From Echinarachnius parma (taxonomy: Eukaryota; Echinodermata; Echinoidea; Clypeasteroida; Echinarachniidae): a DNA stretch of 64,000 nt. Location: contig JBAMJV010002966.1 in the NCBI GenBank assembly GCA_037951105.1, positions 1 to 64,000 on the forward strand, read 5' to 3'. The translations under genes were made by a program, and so were the position numbers. Below, piece after piece: positions 34,241 through 45,613 of the stretch (position 1 is its first letter; each line of letters starts with the position of its first letter). Below the pieces are notes generated by a model. It had not been told where the DNA came from. It worked only from the letters and a program-made list of their open reading frames with translations, and ran no database searches.

Positions 34241-34649
34241 GTACAGGGAAGTCACATCAGGCACCGAGAATGAATAGGTTGCAGGTGTTGTGGGGGAAGG
34301 CCAGCTCACAAGTGATAGCAGACCGGTACACATGTGCAGTGGAGGACAGAGTGCAGGATAGCATTGATCTGCAAGCTCTTCAAAATGATGCTCAGTGTGT
34401 CGACGAATGCTTGGAAAAACTCTGTATTGCAATGATAGATGCTTCCCGCAACCTGCCGTGTAGCAACCCAAGGAAGAGATCCCCTGGTAAGACAGAATGG
34501 AAACCCTTTGTCGATATGGCCTTCACCTCTGCACGTGACTGGCGTGACTGGAGCACAGCAGACAAACCTAAGGAAGGGTGTCTTCATGACCTTTATCGCC
34601 AGCATAAGAAATCTTTCAGGAAGGCACTTCGCCAATCTAGGGCAGTGGA

Positions 34650-35825
34650 CAGGAAGTGTCACCTCCGGAAGATCGAAATGCAGCGGTTTCATATGAGCGC
34701 CTTTTCCATCGCCTGCTGAAGCTACATAACCCTAACTCGACAGGCAAAGCCACCGTTGAGACCATTGAGGTGAATGGTGTGGCATACAAGGACCAGGATG
34801 TCATCAAGGGCTTGGAGGTGTACTTCCGTAACTTGGCTAGACCCTTGGTCTGCGACAGTAGCGCCGAAGTGGAGAGCAATGCTCGAATGTCTTCAACATC
34901 ACAAGCCTCGTGTAGCCCCCTCTCACTTTGTTGGAGTTGACTGCTGCGTTATCCAGTCTAAAGAAGGGGAAAGCGTCCGGCCTGGAGGGCATTTCTGCAG
35001 AGCATTTAATTCATCTAGGCCCCAAAGCAAGATGCCTCCTGCTTCTGATTCTCAACGCTTTTTGGGCCAACTGTTGCATCCCACACTCTCTGAAGGAGGG
35101 CTTAATTCTCCCGATCTACAAGAAGAAACGCTCCCATTCTGATCATTCGAACTACAGAGGTATCACGCTGACTTCCTCCATAAGCAAGCTTCTTGAACTT
35201 GCCATCAAGCCACGGCTTGAAGCGTCATTGAGCAGCTGCAACATTCCCGATGAGCTACAAATGGGATTTCAGAAGAAGCATTCCTGTATGCCGGCGTCCT
35301 GTTGCCTTCAGATGTCCATAAAACTCAAATCTGTAAAAGGTTTGCCGACCTATCTGGCCTTGTGCCAAGGCATTCGACAGAGTCTGGCATGAGGGTCTTG
35401 TTACAAAGTTGGCGGAGTCAGTAGAACCAGCCCTCAGAGACATCGTATGCAGTTTATACGATGATCCTAGGAGCCGTGTCGTGTGGGAAGGCAGGTTGAG
35501 TGAGGATTTCCCCATTCTGCAAGGTGTGCGCCAGGGCAGTGTCCTGTCCCCAACATTATATACAATGTTTGTTGATGGCCTCATCAAGGAGCTTCGAGGG
35601 AAAGGTCTTGGCTGCATGCACAACAACCGGTACACCGGGCTCATTGTACTAGCAGATGACGTCGCGCTTCTTACATCCTCCGCACTTGAACTGCAAGCGA
35701 TGCTAGATGTGGTTTGTGACTACGCCAAGCGCTGGAGGTATTCCATCAATGCATCCAAAAGTGCCGTCGTCGTCTATGGAGATCGTCAAGCTGCAGGAAG
35801 GGACCATATGTTCAGAGTTAAATGA
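34650..35825 (+). pseudogene. Reverse transcriptase domain of the LINE
   Basis: Visible blocks are SLKKGKASGLEGISAEHL, LKEGLILPIYKKK, NYRGITLTSSISKLLE, CAKAFDRVWHEGL (motif A, with C where the first catalytic Asp-containing word begins), GVRQGSVLSPTLYTMFVDGL (motif B), VLADDVALLTSS (motif C) and KRWRYSINASKSAVVVYG. The domain runs in two main frames that switch at about 35380. The catalytic ADD box is intact. Confidence 0.8.
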
Positions 35826-36693
35826 AGATGACCTTGTGCCTACCCCTAGTCATGCGCATCTTGGAGTAACCAAATCATCAGTGAAGCAAGACCCGTCGGA
35901 GGGGATGTTTTCGAGAGGATTACGTACCCTTTTCGCTGTTGCAGGTTCATGCTCCAGTAGGAATGGCCTCCCTCCTAACCTTTATGCACGACTGTGGTCT
36001 GTATACTGCATACCAAGGATGCTTTATGGTGCATCTATATACAACCTGTCATCATCCATGGTAAACCGGATCACCAAGGCACAATCACACCTGTTCAAGA
36101 GTATCCTGGGCATTCCCAAGTCCGCCCCTGATGAAGCCGTCTTCCTACTCACTGGCCTGGATACCTTGTTCCTCAGTGGACAAATCCTAGACATCGAGCA
36201 CACCCGCTTCGAATTTCGGACATTACTGCATGCGGTACACTGCGACAACTAGACTGTTCAATACTGGAGCCAGCTCATAGATAGATATCACCTTTCTGTC
36301 CTGTGCCAGCTCATATCAGAACTGTTTGTCTATGTTCGATGGAAGATGCTTTACAAGGAAGCAGTCATGTCGGCAGTGTCTTCTTCAACAGCTGCAGCCA
36401 TAATGAGGAAGTCAACTCTCAAGTTCTGGCAAGACAAGGACCCACTAGCACTTCCCAGCTTATACCCATCAGGCTTAGCTGGCACCTTCCTGCGTCAGGC
36501 CATTTCCGTCAGAGGCCAGCTGTTTTGCAGGACTTACCCAGTGCAGGCAAGACTAAAGACGATCGGAAAATGCTCAAAAGATCAATGCCAACTCTGTAGC
36601 GGCTACATAGAAGATGAAGTGCACTTTGTGGCAGTCTGTAGGAGCCTAGAATCACACCGCCTGACCTTCTGCCCCCTCTCATTGATCGTTTAA
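35826..36693 (+). pseudogene. C-terminal region of the LINE with Cys/His motif
   Basis: It contains HAHLGVTKSSV, the connection region GLRTLFAVAGSCSS, a thumb-like region (LYARLWSVYCIPRMLYGA) and, at about 36575-36660, CSKDQCQLCSGYIEDEVHF followed by VAVCRS. The C-x2-C-x6-E-D-E-x-H-F-x3-C signature is typical of the RNA-binding tail of many Jockey-group LINEs. A stop at 36250 and a shift split it. Confidence 0.75.
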
Positions 36694-36974
36694 ATAAAGA
36701 TATCTTGAACTTTCTTTACAAGCTGCATGTTGCGCCAGCGACTATGCTTTGCTAACTCTTGTATCACTATACTAGCATTAATTGTGATCTGAAGTCTACC
36801 AGCAGGAACTGTGTGTGGGACTTGCCACACTGATCTCCGAAAGAGCGGAGGGAGAAGAAGAAGAAGAAGATTGCGCTGTTGTTTGTATAGACGTACATAT
36901 CTATTTTTTAAAAGGGAGCGGCGAAACTTAGCGACCACAAAATAAAGTCCCATACCTATAGAAATAATCAGTGT

Positions 36975-37121
36975 TGTAGTCGAGTCACCATGGTCCGAGT
37001 CCGAGTCCGAGTCCGAGTCACTGTGGTCCGAGTCCGAGTCCGAGTCCGAGTCACCATGGTCCGAGTCCGAGTCCGAGTCCGAGTCACCATGGTCCGAGTC
37101 CGAGTCCGAGTCCGAGTCACC
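36975..37121. repeat. CCGAGT minisatellite, 33-base higher-order unit
   Basis: Four units of the form GGTCCGAGTCCGAGTCCGAG...TCACCAT make a strict higher-order pattern: four CGAGTC words and then a CACCATGG or CACTGTGG spacer. The left edge reads GTGTTGTAGTCGAGTC, a word seen at the edge of similar repeats in other marine invertebrates (recollection, not checked). Confidence 0.85.
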
Positions 37122-38815
37122 AAATTAAAATAATAATGTCATATTTTAAATTTTTGTTTATTTTAAACCTTTTAAAATCATACAATCAATCAAACACAAT
37201 CACCCAATCAACAATTGATTCAAATCAACAATTACGACATCAATTACTCTTGCGTTTTCGCTCTTTTTTAGCGCCCTCATTGTTGAGTAGGGCGCACTCT
37301 CTAGGCCAATACAATACAAATTTCAAAAACATCTGCACCTGACCACAGCATTTTATCATATAATGGGTAACAAAACATAATACATTTTTACATACAGATT
37401 GTAGCATGTCTATCTGGAAAAAAAAGTTTGTCTTTATATGATGTTTTATGGCATATTTATCACAAAAAATGTGCATCACTGTCATGTACGAAATATTGCA
37501 AAAATATGATGGTGCAACATATTTATTCTGCCTTGGACTGTCTAGGGTTAGTTTTATACAATTTTCTGTACGATATATCATGTATTGTTTATATAATTAA
37601 GAACGTATATTATAATCGTGCATTTTCAAATTAGTTTCATGTAGAGCGCCCTCAGTGTGATCGAAGGGCGCCCTCATTCCGACACAAACAACCATATTTT
37701 CGCCTAAATTCTGCATTATTCAAAGTGAACACCATTATTTTTACTGTAGGAAATGTTAATCTTTTTAGAAAAAATTCATAATTATTATAATTATACTTCA
37801 TAACCGTCAACTGATGCTCCAGAAGACCAGAATAATGTATAATTCTACCAGCGATTCAGTCTACGTCCACAGTATATAATTATATGATTTTTATTTCAAT
37901 GACTTCGCCGGCTTCAATTCTGTGAAACTTCTCCAGCAACTTCCAAACTGCTCCCAAGAGTAGACGCTTATGTTTGCATTGAATTTATTTTGGGTTATCT
38001 AAATTTAAAAGTTCTTTCATTCATTGTAATTTTCAAGCGATAAAAACAGGACAACCACATGCAATAATTGCTATGGTACGAAAGGCAAAGACACCGGCAT
38101 TCCATTTGTCACCAAAAAAATATCTTCCACGACCACGGCTTTGAACTCAAACTCGAAGTTTGAGTGGGAATAACAAAATAATTGTGAATGATCAGAGTAG
38201 TCTGCAGACAGAAAAATATTTATCAGTAATCACACTCCCAGTCAATTATTTGTTATTTTTTTATTGTGCTATTATGGAATTTACTGAGAAAAGCACAAAA
38301 TGATAACAATCATTTTGGTGTTACTTCAAGCTCCGATCTACACTCACCGGGAATCCCCTGCATCAAGCGCCTGGCCGGTCGGCCTGGCGTCATCTTAGCT
38401 TAATGCGTAGCTAGCTGTATAACTATAAGAATCTCCCGAAAATATCGTACAATATCATTCAATTTTATTTCTTTGTCCGTGTATGATTGGTGTTCACGTT
38501 CGTTATCAATATAATAATAATCAGTTACCAACAAAATCTCGATAAATGCCGATTCTGGGTTGATAAATTACTCCTCGCCCTCCGTTGAAACGATCGTTTT
38601 TGGTTCAGAGAACTTCCAAAATCACAAATCTTCAAATCACACGAAAATCATACTGAAAATACTGCATGACGATAGCAACACTGTGACACATGTGACTTAG
38701 CGCGCGCATCGCACGTAGCGCACACTGATATACACGTTCTCATCACTCACACACACTTATATTGATACGCGCTTCCGGGCCGATGCAAATGTTGAATCTT
38801 AAATTCACCAGATTC
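37122..38815. other. AT-rich region between two minisatellites, no recognised gene
   Basis: Short open frames exist on both strands but none has a recognisable domain. Two GCGCCCTC words flank 37271 and 37646, a common terminal word of small repeats here. No tRNA or rRNA was seen. Confidence 0.45.
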
Positions 38816-38819
38816 TATG

Positions 38820-38985
38820 AAATCTTCCGGCCTCGAACCGGCCTCGACCCGAGTCATCGAGGCCGCATGCTACGAGGCCGAGGACGAGTCCGAGTCACGG
38901 CATTACGAGGCCAAGGCCGAGGCCGAGGACTGAAAAATCGGCCTCGAGGCCGAGGCCGGCCTCGAGACCTCCAAGACTGGTAATG
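38820..38985. repeat. GAGGCCGAGGC minisatellite
   Basis: An irregular array of GAGGCC and CGAGGCCG words, partly palindromic (CGGCCTCGAGGCCG), strongly GC-rich against AT-rich flanks. The word AAGCCGAGAC/GAGGCCGAGACC also dominates the stretch at 51885-52640. Confidence 0.75.
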
Positions 38986-39964
38986 TCTCACTAACTAAAA
39001 CCGTATACTAACACAATTAGTAAAATCCTTTTCTACGTCATTATACATCATAAAGTTATCATTTGAACCTGATTTTGTTTGTTAGCAGTATATCTGTCTT
39101 CGATAACAAGTTGATAGACTTACCAATATTAGCCAATCTGTCTCAGTATCTCATATCTGGTAGAATTCGATGCACTTCTCCCCCACTTCTGCGAGAAATT
39201 GTGAGACATGACAGCGGGCGGGATAGCGATATCAGCTCAGCTATCGACAAATGTTGCGTATTCTTTGTCATGCAGACCCTTTGAAAATTTGAAGCCCTTT
39301 TGAAAACATAATAACCGCTCATATAATTTATATCTCCAAAAAAATAGGCCAGCGGTTCATAAGTTACTGCAAATTCGCAAACCAATGCAGGAATAACTTT
39401 TTAATTTTAGGGGGCTACTTTTCCCAATCTGTTGGATATCCAGACATTGTTCACATGATAACCTACCCTAGCCTAGGGTCTATATGATAATTTTAGGGGC
39501 TACCTACTGATTTCAGGGGGCTATTTTGAAAATTAGGGGGCAAAATCACCCCAGCCCCCATATATTTCCTACCCTGCTGCAAACATGATGCATTATATAT
39601 TCCGTCATTTTGGGTTCAGAAAATATAATTGAAAAGGTGTCACTCAGAGTGTTGCTCGCCGTTGGAAACTTAATATAAAGTCTGAATGATGAGACCCGTG
39701 CCCGAAACTCGGCGAGAAGAGTCGTGAATAAGTCGTAATCATCATGGCGGCCTCCATGAATACGGAGCAGAGTCGAATTCAAAGCGCCCTCTAACTGCCT
39801 TGTCCCCCTGTATTTAAAGTTTAAAAACAGTTTATTTCAAGTCGCTTCAGAATATTTGAGAAGGATCATAGTCATACGCGTACACTCGAGCACAGCGTAT
39901 TGTACAGTGTTCATGTATTACGTGCGACTATATACATCGATAAAAATAACTGCCAAAGCAAAGC
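38986..39964. other. Region without recognised gene
   Basis: No coding or RNA feature. A motif GGGGGCTA repeats three times at 39410-39535 and resembles the edge of the G-rich interspersed repeat. Confidence 0.4.
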
Positions 39965-40160
39965 TCAGTGGCGTATTATGGGCACGGGAGGGGGGGGGGG
40001 GGCACGGGGGTGGGCACGCCGCCCCCATATAATACAAAATCATAACAACTGAAAAACATAAGGGAACCATTTTTTAAGCGAACACTAGAAATACATGATA
40101 ATGTCTGCCCCCAATCATTTTTTGTGCACCCATCCCAACCCCCCGACCACACTACGCCAC
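39965..40160. repeat. G-rich interspersed repeat, short palindromic copy
   Basis: It starts CAGTGGCGTATTATGGGC with a G run and ends in the inverted form CACACTACGCCACAG at about 40146-40160, so two opposed ends of the GTGGCGTAG-type repeat enclose 150 bases. Confidence 0.6.
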
Positions 40161-40265
40161 AGACACATCTCATAGGTTTGTGTATGATGAAAATATCGTT
40201 ACTGTTGTAATGGCCCACTGCTAACACATTCCACCGTAATCCAATCCCTTTCTCGCCTCCTTGCC

Positions 40266-40413
40266 CTGCCCTGTCTAGTCTAGGTTATATACTCTGTATA
40301 CACCTTTCCTCCATGTATCGCGTAACCCTGTGAATATTCACCGGGCGTACAGATTCACGATGGGGGTATGGTGTATACATAAAGAGTATAGAACCTAGAC
40401 TATGCCCTGCCCC
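40266..40413. mobile_element. 148-base hairpin element
   Basis: The arms TAGTCTAGGTTATATACTCT and, inverted, TAGTCTAGGTTCTATACTCT pair over about 40 bases, and weaker pairing continues inward (CCATGTATCG against CGATGGGGG). It is a small foldback MITE, not a terminator-like host signal. Confidence 0.65.
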
Positions 40414-40856
40414 GTGCGTGACGGGGGATTTAAATCAGCTGAGACCGTTCCGTACTCTGGCTACCGTCCTGATCTATTTGCAGTTTCGCAACTCTGAATA
40501 CGCGGAACGTCTCCTTGCTAGAAGTGACCAAGCGCGCTGATTGGCTGACCCCACTGACCTCTGGCTGTCCCATTGAAGTAAGGACTTACCACGCCGCTCC
40601 GTAGTCGATGTACACACGATGCTAATTCGGCTGAATACCGTCGTAGGTTTGGACGCTACGTGGACATTTTCGCTCTGAGTGCGACCCCCCGCTAAGATTA
40701 GCGTTGTAGATGGCCGCGTCGCCGGTTGCGAAAACAGTATACCACCTCCCTGGTTTTAAATAATGTGTTAACATGTTCACTAATTCAGTGTTGCTATGAT
40801 TTAATATGAATTGCCTTTCGCGGGGAAGTAGATAGGGATGGATATTTAGGAGTTAA

Positions 40857-41290
40857 AGGGTACCACCACCCAAAAATAATATTCTTATTAAAGAAAGGTA
40901 ACATCTTTAGTATTCCATTCCATCAACAAGTTCACAAAAACATGTTTCCAGAAAGAAAAAAATATAATTGGAAACGCATCACCATTCTAAAGCATGCGTT
41001 CATGCGGTCTGAATTACGCAGACTGCTATGTGTGCGAGGAATTGCAATGCGTGCAGAGCGAACGAATCGCCCGGGAATCTATTGTTTACAAACGTGCGCG
41101 TGAATAGCTGCATTGGCGCAATCGCAAAATGGTTGGCCCGTATGGAACCAGTAAATAGCAGTGGTTCCGTAAGTGGTGGAAATGAATTGCTTTGTTTATG
41201 ACCCTTTGCAAAATGTTGGGTATCTATTTGATATCACAAAACGGTACCAAAACATATAATAATGTGTTGTTCTTTGCCTAGTGGTCCCCT
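40857..41290. mobile_element. TTAA-flanked element, family B, copy 2 (inverted)
   Basis: TTAA at 40853-40856 and 41291-41294; ends AGGGTACCACCACCC and CTAGTGGTCCCCT. It is the reverse complement of the copy at 28158 through its whole length, with substitutions but no large gap. Confidence 0.8.
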
Positions 41291-41984
41291 TTAAGATAAT
41301 TTTGGCAACCTATATTCTCACGTGATCATGATGATGTGCTGAATAGACTTGAGCATACATAATGCATGAGGAATGAGACAAATATGGCATAAAGGGGTGA
41401 GGATAAGAAGAAAATACTACATAAAGAAGAAAATACATTAAACTGAGGAAACCTGGAATAACTGTAGAGAAAGAGAAAACATGAGAGAAAGAAAGAGTGA
41501 GCGAGAGAGGATGACAGAGAGAGGGGGAGAGAGGCTGGGAAAGGGAAAGCCACAAGCGACAAGTACAGCTAAGCGATATCCATTTGCTGTATTGATCGTA
41601 TGAACGGCGCTTCTGTATGTGTATGTGTGTCTGTTGTATCGCTGCGCGGGCGCTCGTAGATTTCCGAACTGTTGGCATTTAGGGCTCTTATAATACATAC
41701 GGTCTGAAACGAGAATATATCTGATAAGCATTTAAATGGGCTTCGCTCAGCACCATGAATCACGATCCCTTGTTTGGGGGGAAATGGTGAACCGATATAA
41801 GCAAATTTAAACATTTAATTATCAATTTCTTACCTTTGATTATTATTTGTTTTAATGTATCTGGTACATTGTTTCTCTTTTCTCCCTCGTAACAATTATG
41901 TCCGATATTTTGTACGCAGTCCCCATTAATTCACATACAATAGCGCTTGCGACAACTTCTTAAACACGCAATCCCCATAAACAA
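41291..41984. other. Region without gene; GA-rich tract at 41380-41545
   Basis: A purine-rich (GAGAGA, GAAAG) tract lies at 41380-41545. The Ser/Leu/Phe-rich minus-strand frames here result from it. Nothing else was recognised. Confidence 0.5.
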
Positions 41985-42045
41985 AATCAGTCTAGCAATC
42001 CGGAGGTCCTGGGTTCAAATTCTGGGGAAACCCTATTTTCTTTGT
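41985..42045 (+). ncRNA. Possible tRNA-derived remnant (B-box)
   Basis: AGCAATCCGGAGGTCCTGGG, then TTCAAATTCTGGGG, resembles the anticodon-arm to T-arm part of a tRNA including the pol III B-box (GGTTCAAATTC), followed by a T-rich run. The D-arm side is not recognisable and no acceptor stem pairs. It may be a SINE or tRNA pseudogene fragment. Confidence 0.3.
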
Positions 42046-42155
42046 TCTTTTTGGTAGTATATTTATAGTTATTTTCACTCTGGACGAAATTATTTATATA
42101 TGGGTTTCATTCAGGGCTTATTATAGTTTCTGCATGTCCATCACGAACACTTTAA

Positions 42156-42229
42156 AGGGACATTCCCTCTTTTGCAAGCCAAATTAAAAAAGTTGCGAGG
42201 TTATTGTCTTATATGAAAGAAAATGTCAT
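42156..42229. mobile_element. 74-base TTAA-flanked unit Y
   Basis: It starts AGGGACATTCCCTC and is bounded by TTAA at 42152-42155 and 42230-42233. An inverted copy lies at 42792-42865, also between two TTAA sites, in the middle of the next palindrome. Confidence 0.7.
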
Positions 42230-42233
42230 TTAA

Positions 42234-43403
42234 AGGGACAGGTCCACTTTTACAAAACGTCTGAACAGCTTTCAGTTAACGGATGGGGATCAATGTAACA
42301 CGCGAACAAAAATCAGAGCGAACAGCCCTCTAATTTGGATTCTACGAATGAAAAACGAATGCGTCCCTCCATTTAAACTATATATCGGTCAATAAAGGAG
42401 TTCAACTGATTTAGCATAATATTACAACAATATAGTACTAATTCTCGTAAAGGTATTGAGAAGCCGACATTTGTTAACGTATGTCACGGAAAAAGATCTC
42501 AAAAAGAAAGAATATATAATTACATGTAGTCAGTTTAAACGATGTTTGGGTATTTTTCTTGGTAAACGCTCACACATTAGTACTTATGCGCGGGTCACGT
42601 AGCTAGCGCGGGTCACGTAGGGGTCATGCATACCGATCTGGCACTCCGTGAAATCTATGTACGAACTTACTCACCGGCCGAAAATACGTATGTACCTATT
42701 TAACCGACGTCCCTCAGTTTATTCAGTTTTAGGTCTATAACTCCACGAAAAAGAGATTTCAAACCCTAATTTTTTGCAGGCATGCTATTAAATGACATTT
42801 CCTTTCATATAAGACAATAACCTCGCAACTTTTGAATGTTGGCTTGCAAAAGTGGATCTTTCCCTTTAATAGCATGCCTGAAAAAATTAGGGCTTGAAAT
42901 CTCTTTTTCGTGGAGTTATAGACCTAAAACTAATAAACCGTCGTCCAACAAACAATTGTGCATTATACGTATATTCACCCAGTGAGGAAGTTCGTACACG
43001 GATTCCATGAAGTACCACAACGCTATGCGTGACCACTACGTGACCCGCGCACACATAAGAATAGCATGACCGCACACTAGGCAAAATAACCAAACCTCGC
43101 TTAAACTGACTACATGTAATTACATATTCTTCATTTTTGAGATTTTTTTTCGTGACATACCTTTACAAATGTCGGCTTCAGAAATACCTTTACAAGAATA
43201 AGTACAATTTAGTTGTAATATTATGCTAAATCAGTTAAACTCTTTTATTGACCGATATAGTCTGATGGAGGGACGCATTCGTTTTTCATTCATAGAATCC
43301 AAATTACAGGGCTGTTCGATCTGATTTTTTTTGTGTGTGTTTCATTCATCCCCATCGTCAACTGGAAACTGTTCAGACGTTTTGTAAAAGAGGGACTGTC
43401 CCT
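42234..43403. mobile_element. TTAA-flanked long palindrome Z, family C
   Basis: The ends AGGGACAGGTCCACTTTTAC and (inverted) AGGGACAGTCCCTCTTTTAC share TTAA flanks (42230-42233, 43404-43407). The left arm 42234-42787 and right arm 42870-43403 are reverse complements of about 540 bases. A 74-base Y unit sits between the arms, bounded by its own TTAA sites. It could fold into a very long hairpin. No protein is encoded. Confidence 0.75.
42792..42865. mobile_element. 74-base TTAA-flanked unit Y, inverted, at the centre of Z
   Basis: It reads ATGACATTTCCTTTC to TGGATCTTTCCCT with TTAA at 42788-42791 and 42866-42869. It is the reverse complement of 42156-42229 with several substitutions. Confidence 0.7.
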
Positions 43404-43503
43404 TTAATGGTTTTAGGGACAAAAAACAATAGCTTCATGAGATATCTCGATTTCAACACGTGTTACATGTGATGTAATGCCCTAAACATATTTTCAGTAC
43501 TTA

Positions 43504-43993
43504 AGGGCCCGTTACACATTCACGGTCCCAACACGGATGACCACGGATTGACGGTCTGTTTGTTGTTATTTGGTTTAATGGCAATCAGTCAAATGTGACT
43601 AGTGTTGCCCATATTGTTGTCAACCGGGGTACTCCCAGTTGTGTCCGGGATGCTCCGTGTTGCCTCCGGCGTGATCCGTGTTGCACCCGGCGTGATCCGT
43701 GTTGCCTCCGGCGTGATGCTTGGGCGCACCAGGGGAAAATTAAACCTGCACAATTTTCACCCCGGACGTCCCCGGATGAAATCAGTCCGTGTTGGTACCG
43801 TGTTGGCACCGTGGACGTCCGTGTTGGCACCGTGGACGTCCGTGTTGGCACCGTGGACGTCCGTGTTGGTTCCGTGTTGGCACCGTAGACGTCCGTGTAG
43901 CCAGCCACCGGGAGCTCCGTGTTGAGACCGGCGTTCTATTGTTCTATTGTTCAGCTCATCCGTGTTGGCACCGTGAATGTGTAACAGGCCCTT
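43504..43993. mobile_element. 490-base element with internal copies of its terminal repeat
   Basis: Inverted ends of about 36 bases begin AGGGCCCGTTACACATTC and AGGGCCTGTTACACATTC (inverted). The terminal word CCGTGTTGGCACCGTG is repeated inside as a 21-base minisatellite (43793-43880), and related words CCGTGTTG-C-CCGGCGTGAT repeat at 43655-43720. Overlapping Arg/Cys/Thr-rich frames on both strands are by-products. It lies 100 bases before an LRR exon. Confidence 0.8.
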
Positions 43994-44094
43994 TACAATC
44001 CCCAAAGTCCCTACCGAGGCAGGGGTATCTCCTCCTACATCATCCCCTGTGGACTCACATCAACTTATAAATATGTGTACATTTTGTTTTACAG

Positions 44095-44238
44095 ATCCAA
44101 AACTTGCAGCTGAGACTGGTCTCACTTTCACGGCGCCGCCTTGCCATCATCCTGTCCCTACATATCCAAACACTCACATTGCACGACATTTACCCTGACT
44201 CAGACACACGTGTCAGTGACAATGGCTCAGACATACTT
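44095..44238 (+). CDS. LRR-gene exon (48 codons)
   Basis: An acceptor TTTTACAG (ending 44094) and a donor GTAAGT (44239-44244) bound an open, phase-0 exon. It reads IQNLQLRLVSLSRRRLAIIL, then HIQTLTLHDIYPDSDTRV and SDNGSDIL. The I-Q-x-L-x-L words are leucine-rich-repeat strands. Its donor phase (0) fits the exon at 45157. The upstream partner is probably the cassette at 29587, which also ends in phase 0, though a nearer exon could have been missed. Confidence 0.65.
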
Positions 44239-45156
44239 GTAAGTGATAAATCATTTAGTGCAAGTCATTCTCACATGGGGCTGGTGAGTTGTGTTTAATT
44301 TTTGATAATGACATTAAGCGCGATTTATTTGTTGCTTTCACTTTTGTAATTATTACTATGATTGTATTCGAATTTAGAATTATATGAATAAAATTAAACT
44401 TTTAACATCAAAAAACAAAGGCGAGGGGAATATCAAAACACCTCGAATAATGTTTACATGAAGAAAGCCAAATGCTTTAATCAATTAAGATCATAATTAA
44501 GTGAAATATTTTAAATTATAATACTTTTATTTCTTATGATAGTTTTAAATCATAAAAGTTTAATTTATTTGAAAATCATCTTACTGATTTAAACCTAAAA
44601 TGTTATCAATGATTTCGATCCATTTACTTTATTTTAACATTGCATGAAATTAATTGAACATGTAATTAGACAATTCCTAAAATGTTGTCTGAATGCCGAA
44701 AGTCACATCTATGATACTTAAATTATGCTATCATGTCCCTCTTTTAAACAAATTCAATGTACAGTTGTAGTGGATATGTGTTATATTTTGTGTTCCTTTT
44801 GAGCCTATTGTCTCCAATAGATCCACATAATATTACGTTGGTTAGGTTTTGCTTGTTGCTGTGTATGTTTAGAATATTGTGAGAGTCTGTCGCTTATTTA
44901 CACTCCTTTATTATGATTAATTAGGCTTTCACGATTCTACACACTAGGGCTGCATGTAAATATTAAATATTTAAAATAATGAAAAATTTTCCACTTGTAT
45001 TCTGCAATAAGATATTCTGTATCTTATTTGATTATATGATTATTGTAATAAAATGATATTATTTCGTTGACTTACAACTTCACTACCATTAAATTTGATT
45101 CTACTTTTTCTGTAAGACGAACGCATTATTTATATTTGTAATTTCACGCATTATAG
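44239..45156. other. Intron, AT-rich
   Basis: It separates the exons at 44095 and 45157. No repeat boundaries or other features were recognised. Confidence 0.6.
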
Positions 45157-45530
45157 GATTCATCTGTTGGTCGTTCTGTTGTGGAGCTTGACGTGGATGA
45201 CAGTTCAGTGAAGAATCTCTGTGATCTGGGCCTCCACGCGCGGCTATGCCCCGATTTGAAGAAACTCACGGTCACATTCGGGACATATGATGTTTTGCCG
45301 ACCAAAATCGCTATGGTGTGCTCTAGGTTCACAAATCTCCTTGAACTAGGTGTACGTGGTACAGGCTGGGTTACTAAGTGTTTGAGTGACTCTGTGTCAT
45401 TCAGCAAGACAGTGATGACGTCATGTCCCAGTCTCACGGGATTGTCACTAACAAACCTGGATATCGGTAACCAGAAAGCAGCCGACATCATCCGACACAT
45501 GGAGGCTAATACCTCTCTCAAGACTATCTT
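45157..45530 (+). CDS. LRR-gene exon (374 bases)
   Basis: Acceptor TTATAG (ending 45156) and donor GTGAGT (45531-45536). The frame is open for 124 codons plus two bases. It reads DSSVGRSVVELDVDDSSVKN, LCPDLKKLTVTFGTYDVL, FTNLLELGVRGTGW, MTSCPSLTGLSLTNLDIGNQ and ends EANTSLKTIL. The repeated C-P-x-L-x-x-L-x-(V/L) words are consecutive LRRs of the NLR/RNI style. It is the longest intact host coding piece here. The donor phase (2) is completed by G at 56285, giving LKTI-L-FRRCSTTEDL, a smooth LRR continuation. The gap to that exon is 10.7 kb. Confidence 0.75.
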
Positions 45531-45578
45531 GTGAGTATTCAAAATAGTACCATCATTGTACATTGACACCTTGTACAC

Positions 45579-45582
<4 letters not shown>

Positions 45583-45612
<30 letters not shown>
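45583..45612. repeat. (AC)n microsatellite
   Basis: About 15 AC units in the intron just after the LRR exon. Confidence 0.9.

Positions 45613-45613
<1 letters not shown>

Larger units (their letters stand above)
32798..36870 (+). mobile_element. Jockey-superfamily LINE, nearly full length, decayed
   Basis: In order it has a Pro/Gln/His-rich ORF1-like segment, an APE endonuclease, a reverse transcriptase with Q-G-S-V-L-S-P and A-D-D boxes, a C-terminal cysteine-histidine motif and a 3' end with a (GAA)n tail at about 36851-36870. Codon use is GC-richer than the surroundings. Several frameshifts and stops separate the domains. The clade inside the Jockey superfamily is not assigned. A 14-base-or-longer target duplication was not identified. 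Confidence 0.8.

Noticed and set aside
41985-42045. Functional tRNA gene
   Set aside because: Only the B-box half is recognisable; no acceptor stem or D-arm pairs. Kept only as a low-confidence remnant.
43585-43925. Overlapping 107-codon frames on both strands with VGTVDV-like or THVPTR-like repeats
   Set aside because: They are translations of a 21-base minisatellite, a multiple of three, so all frames stay open. No start context or domain.
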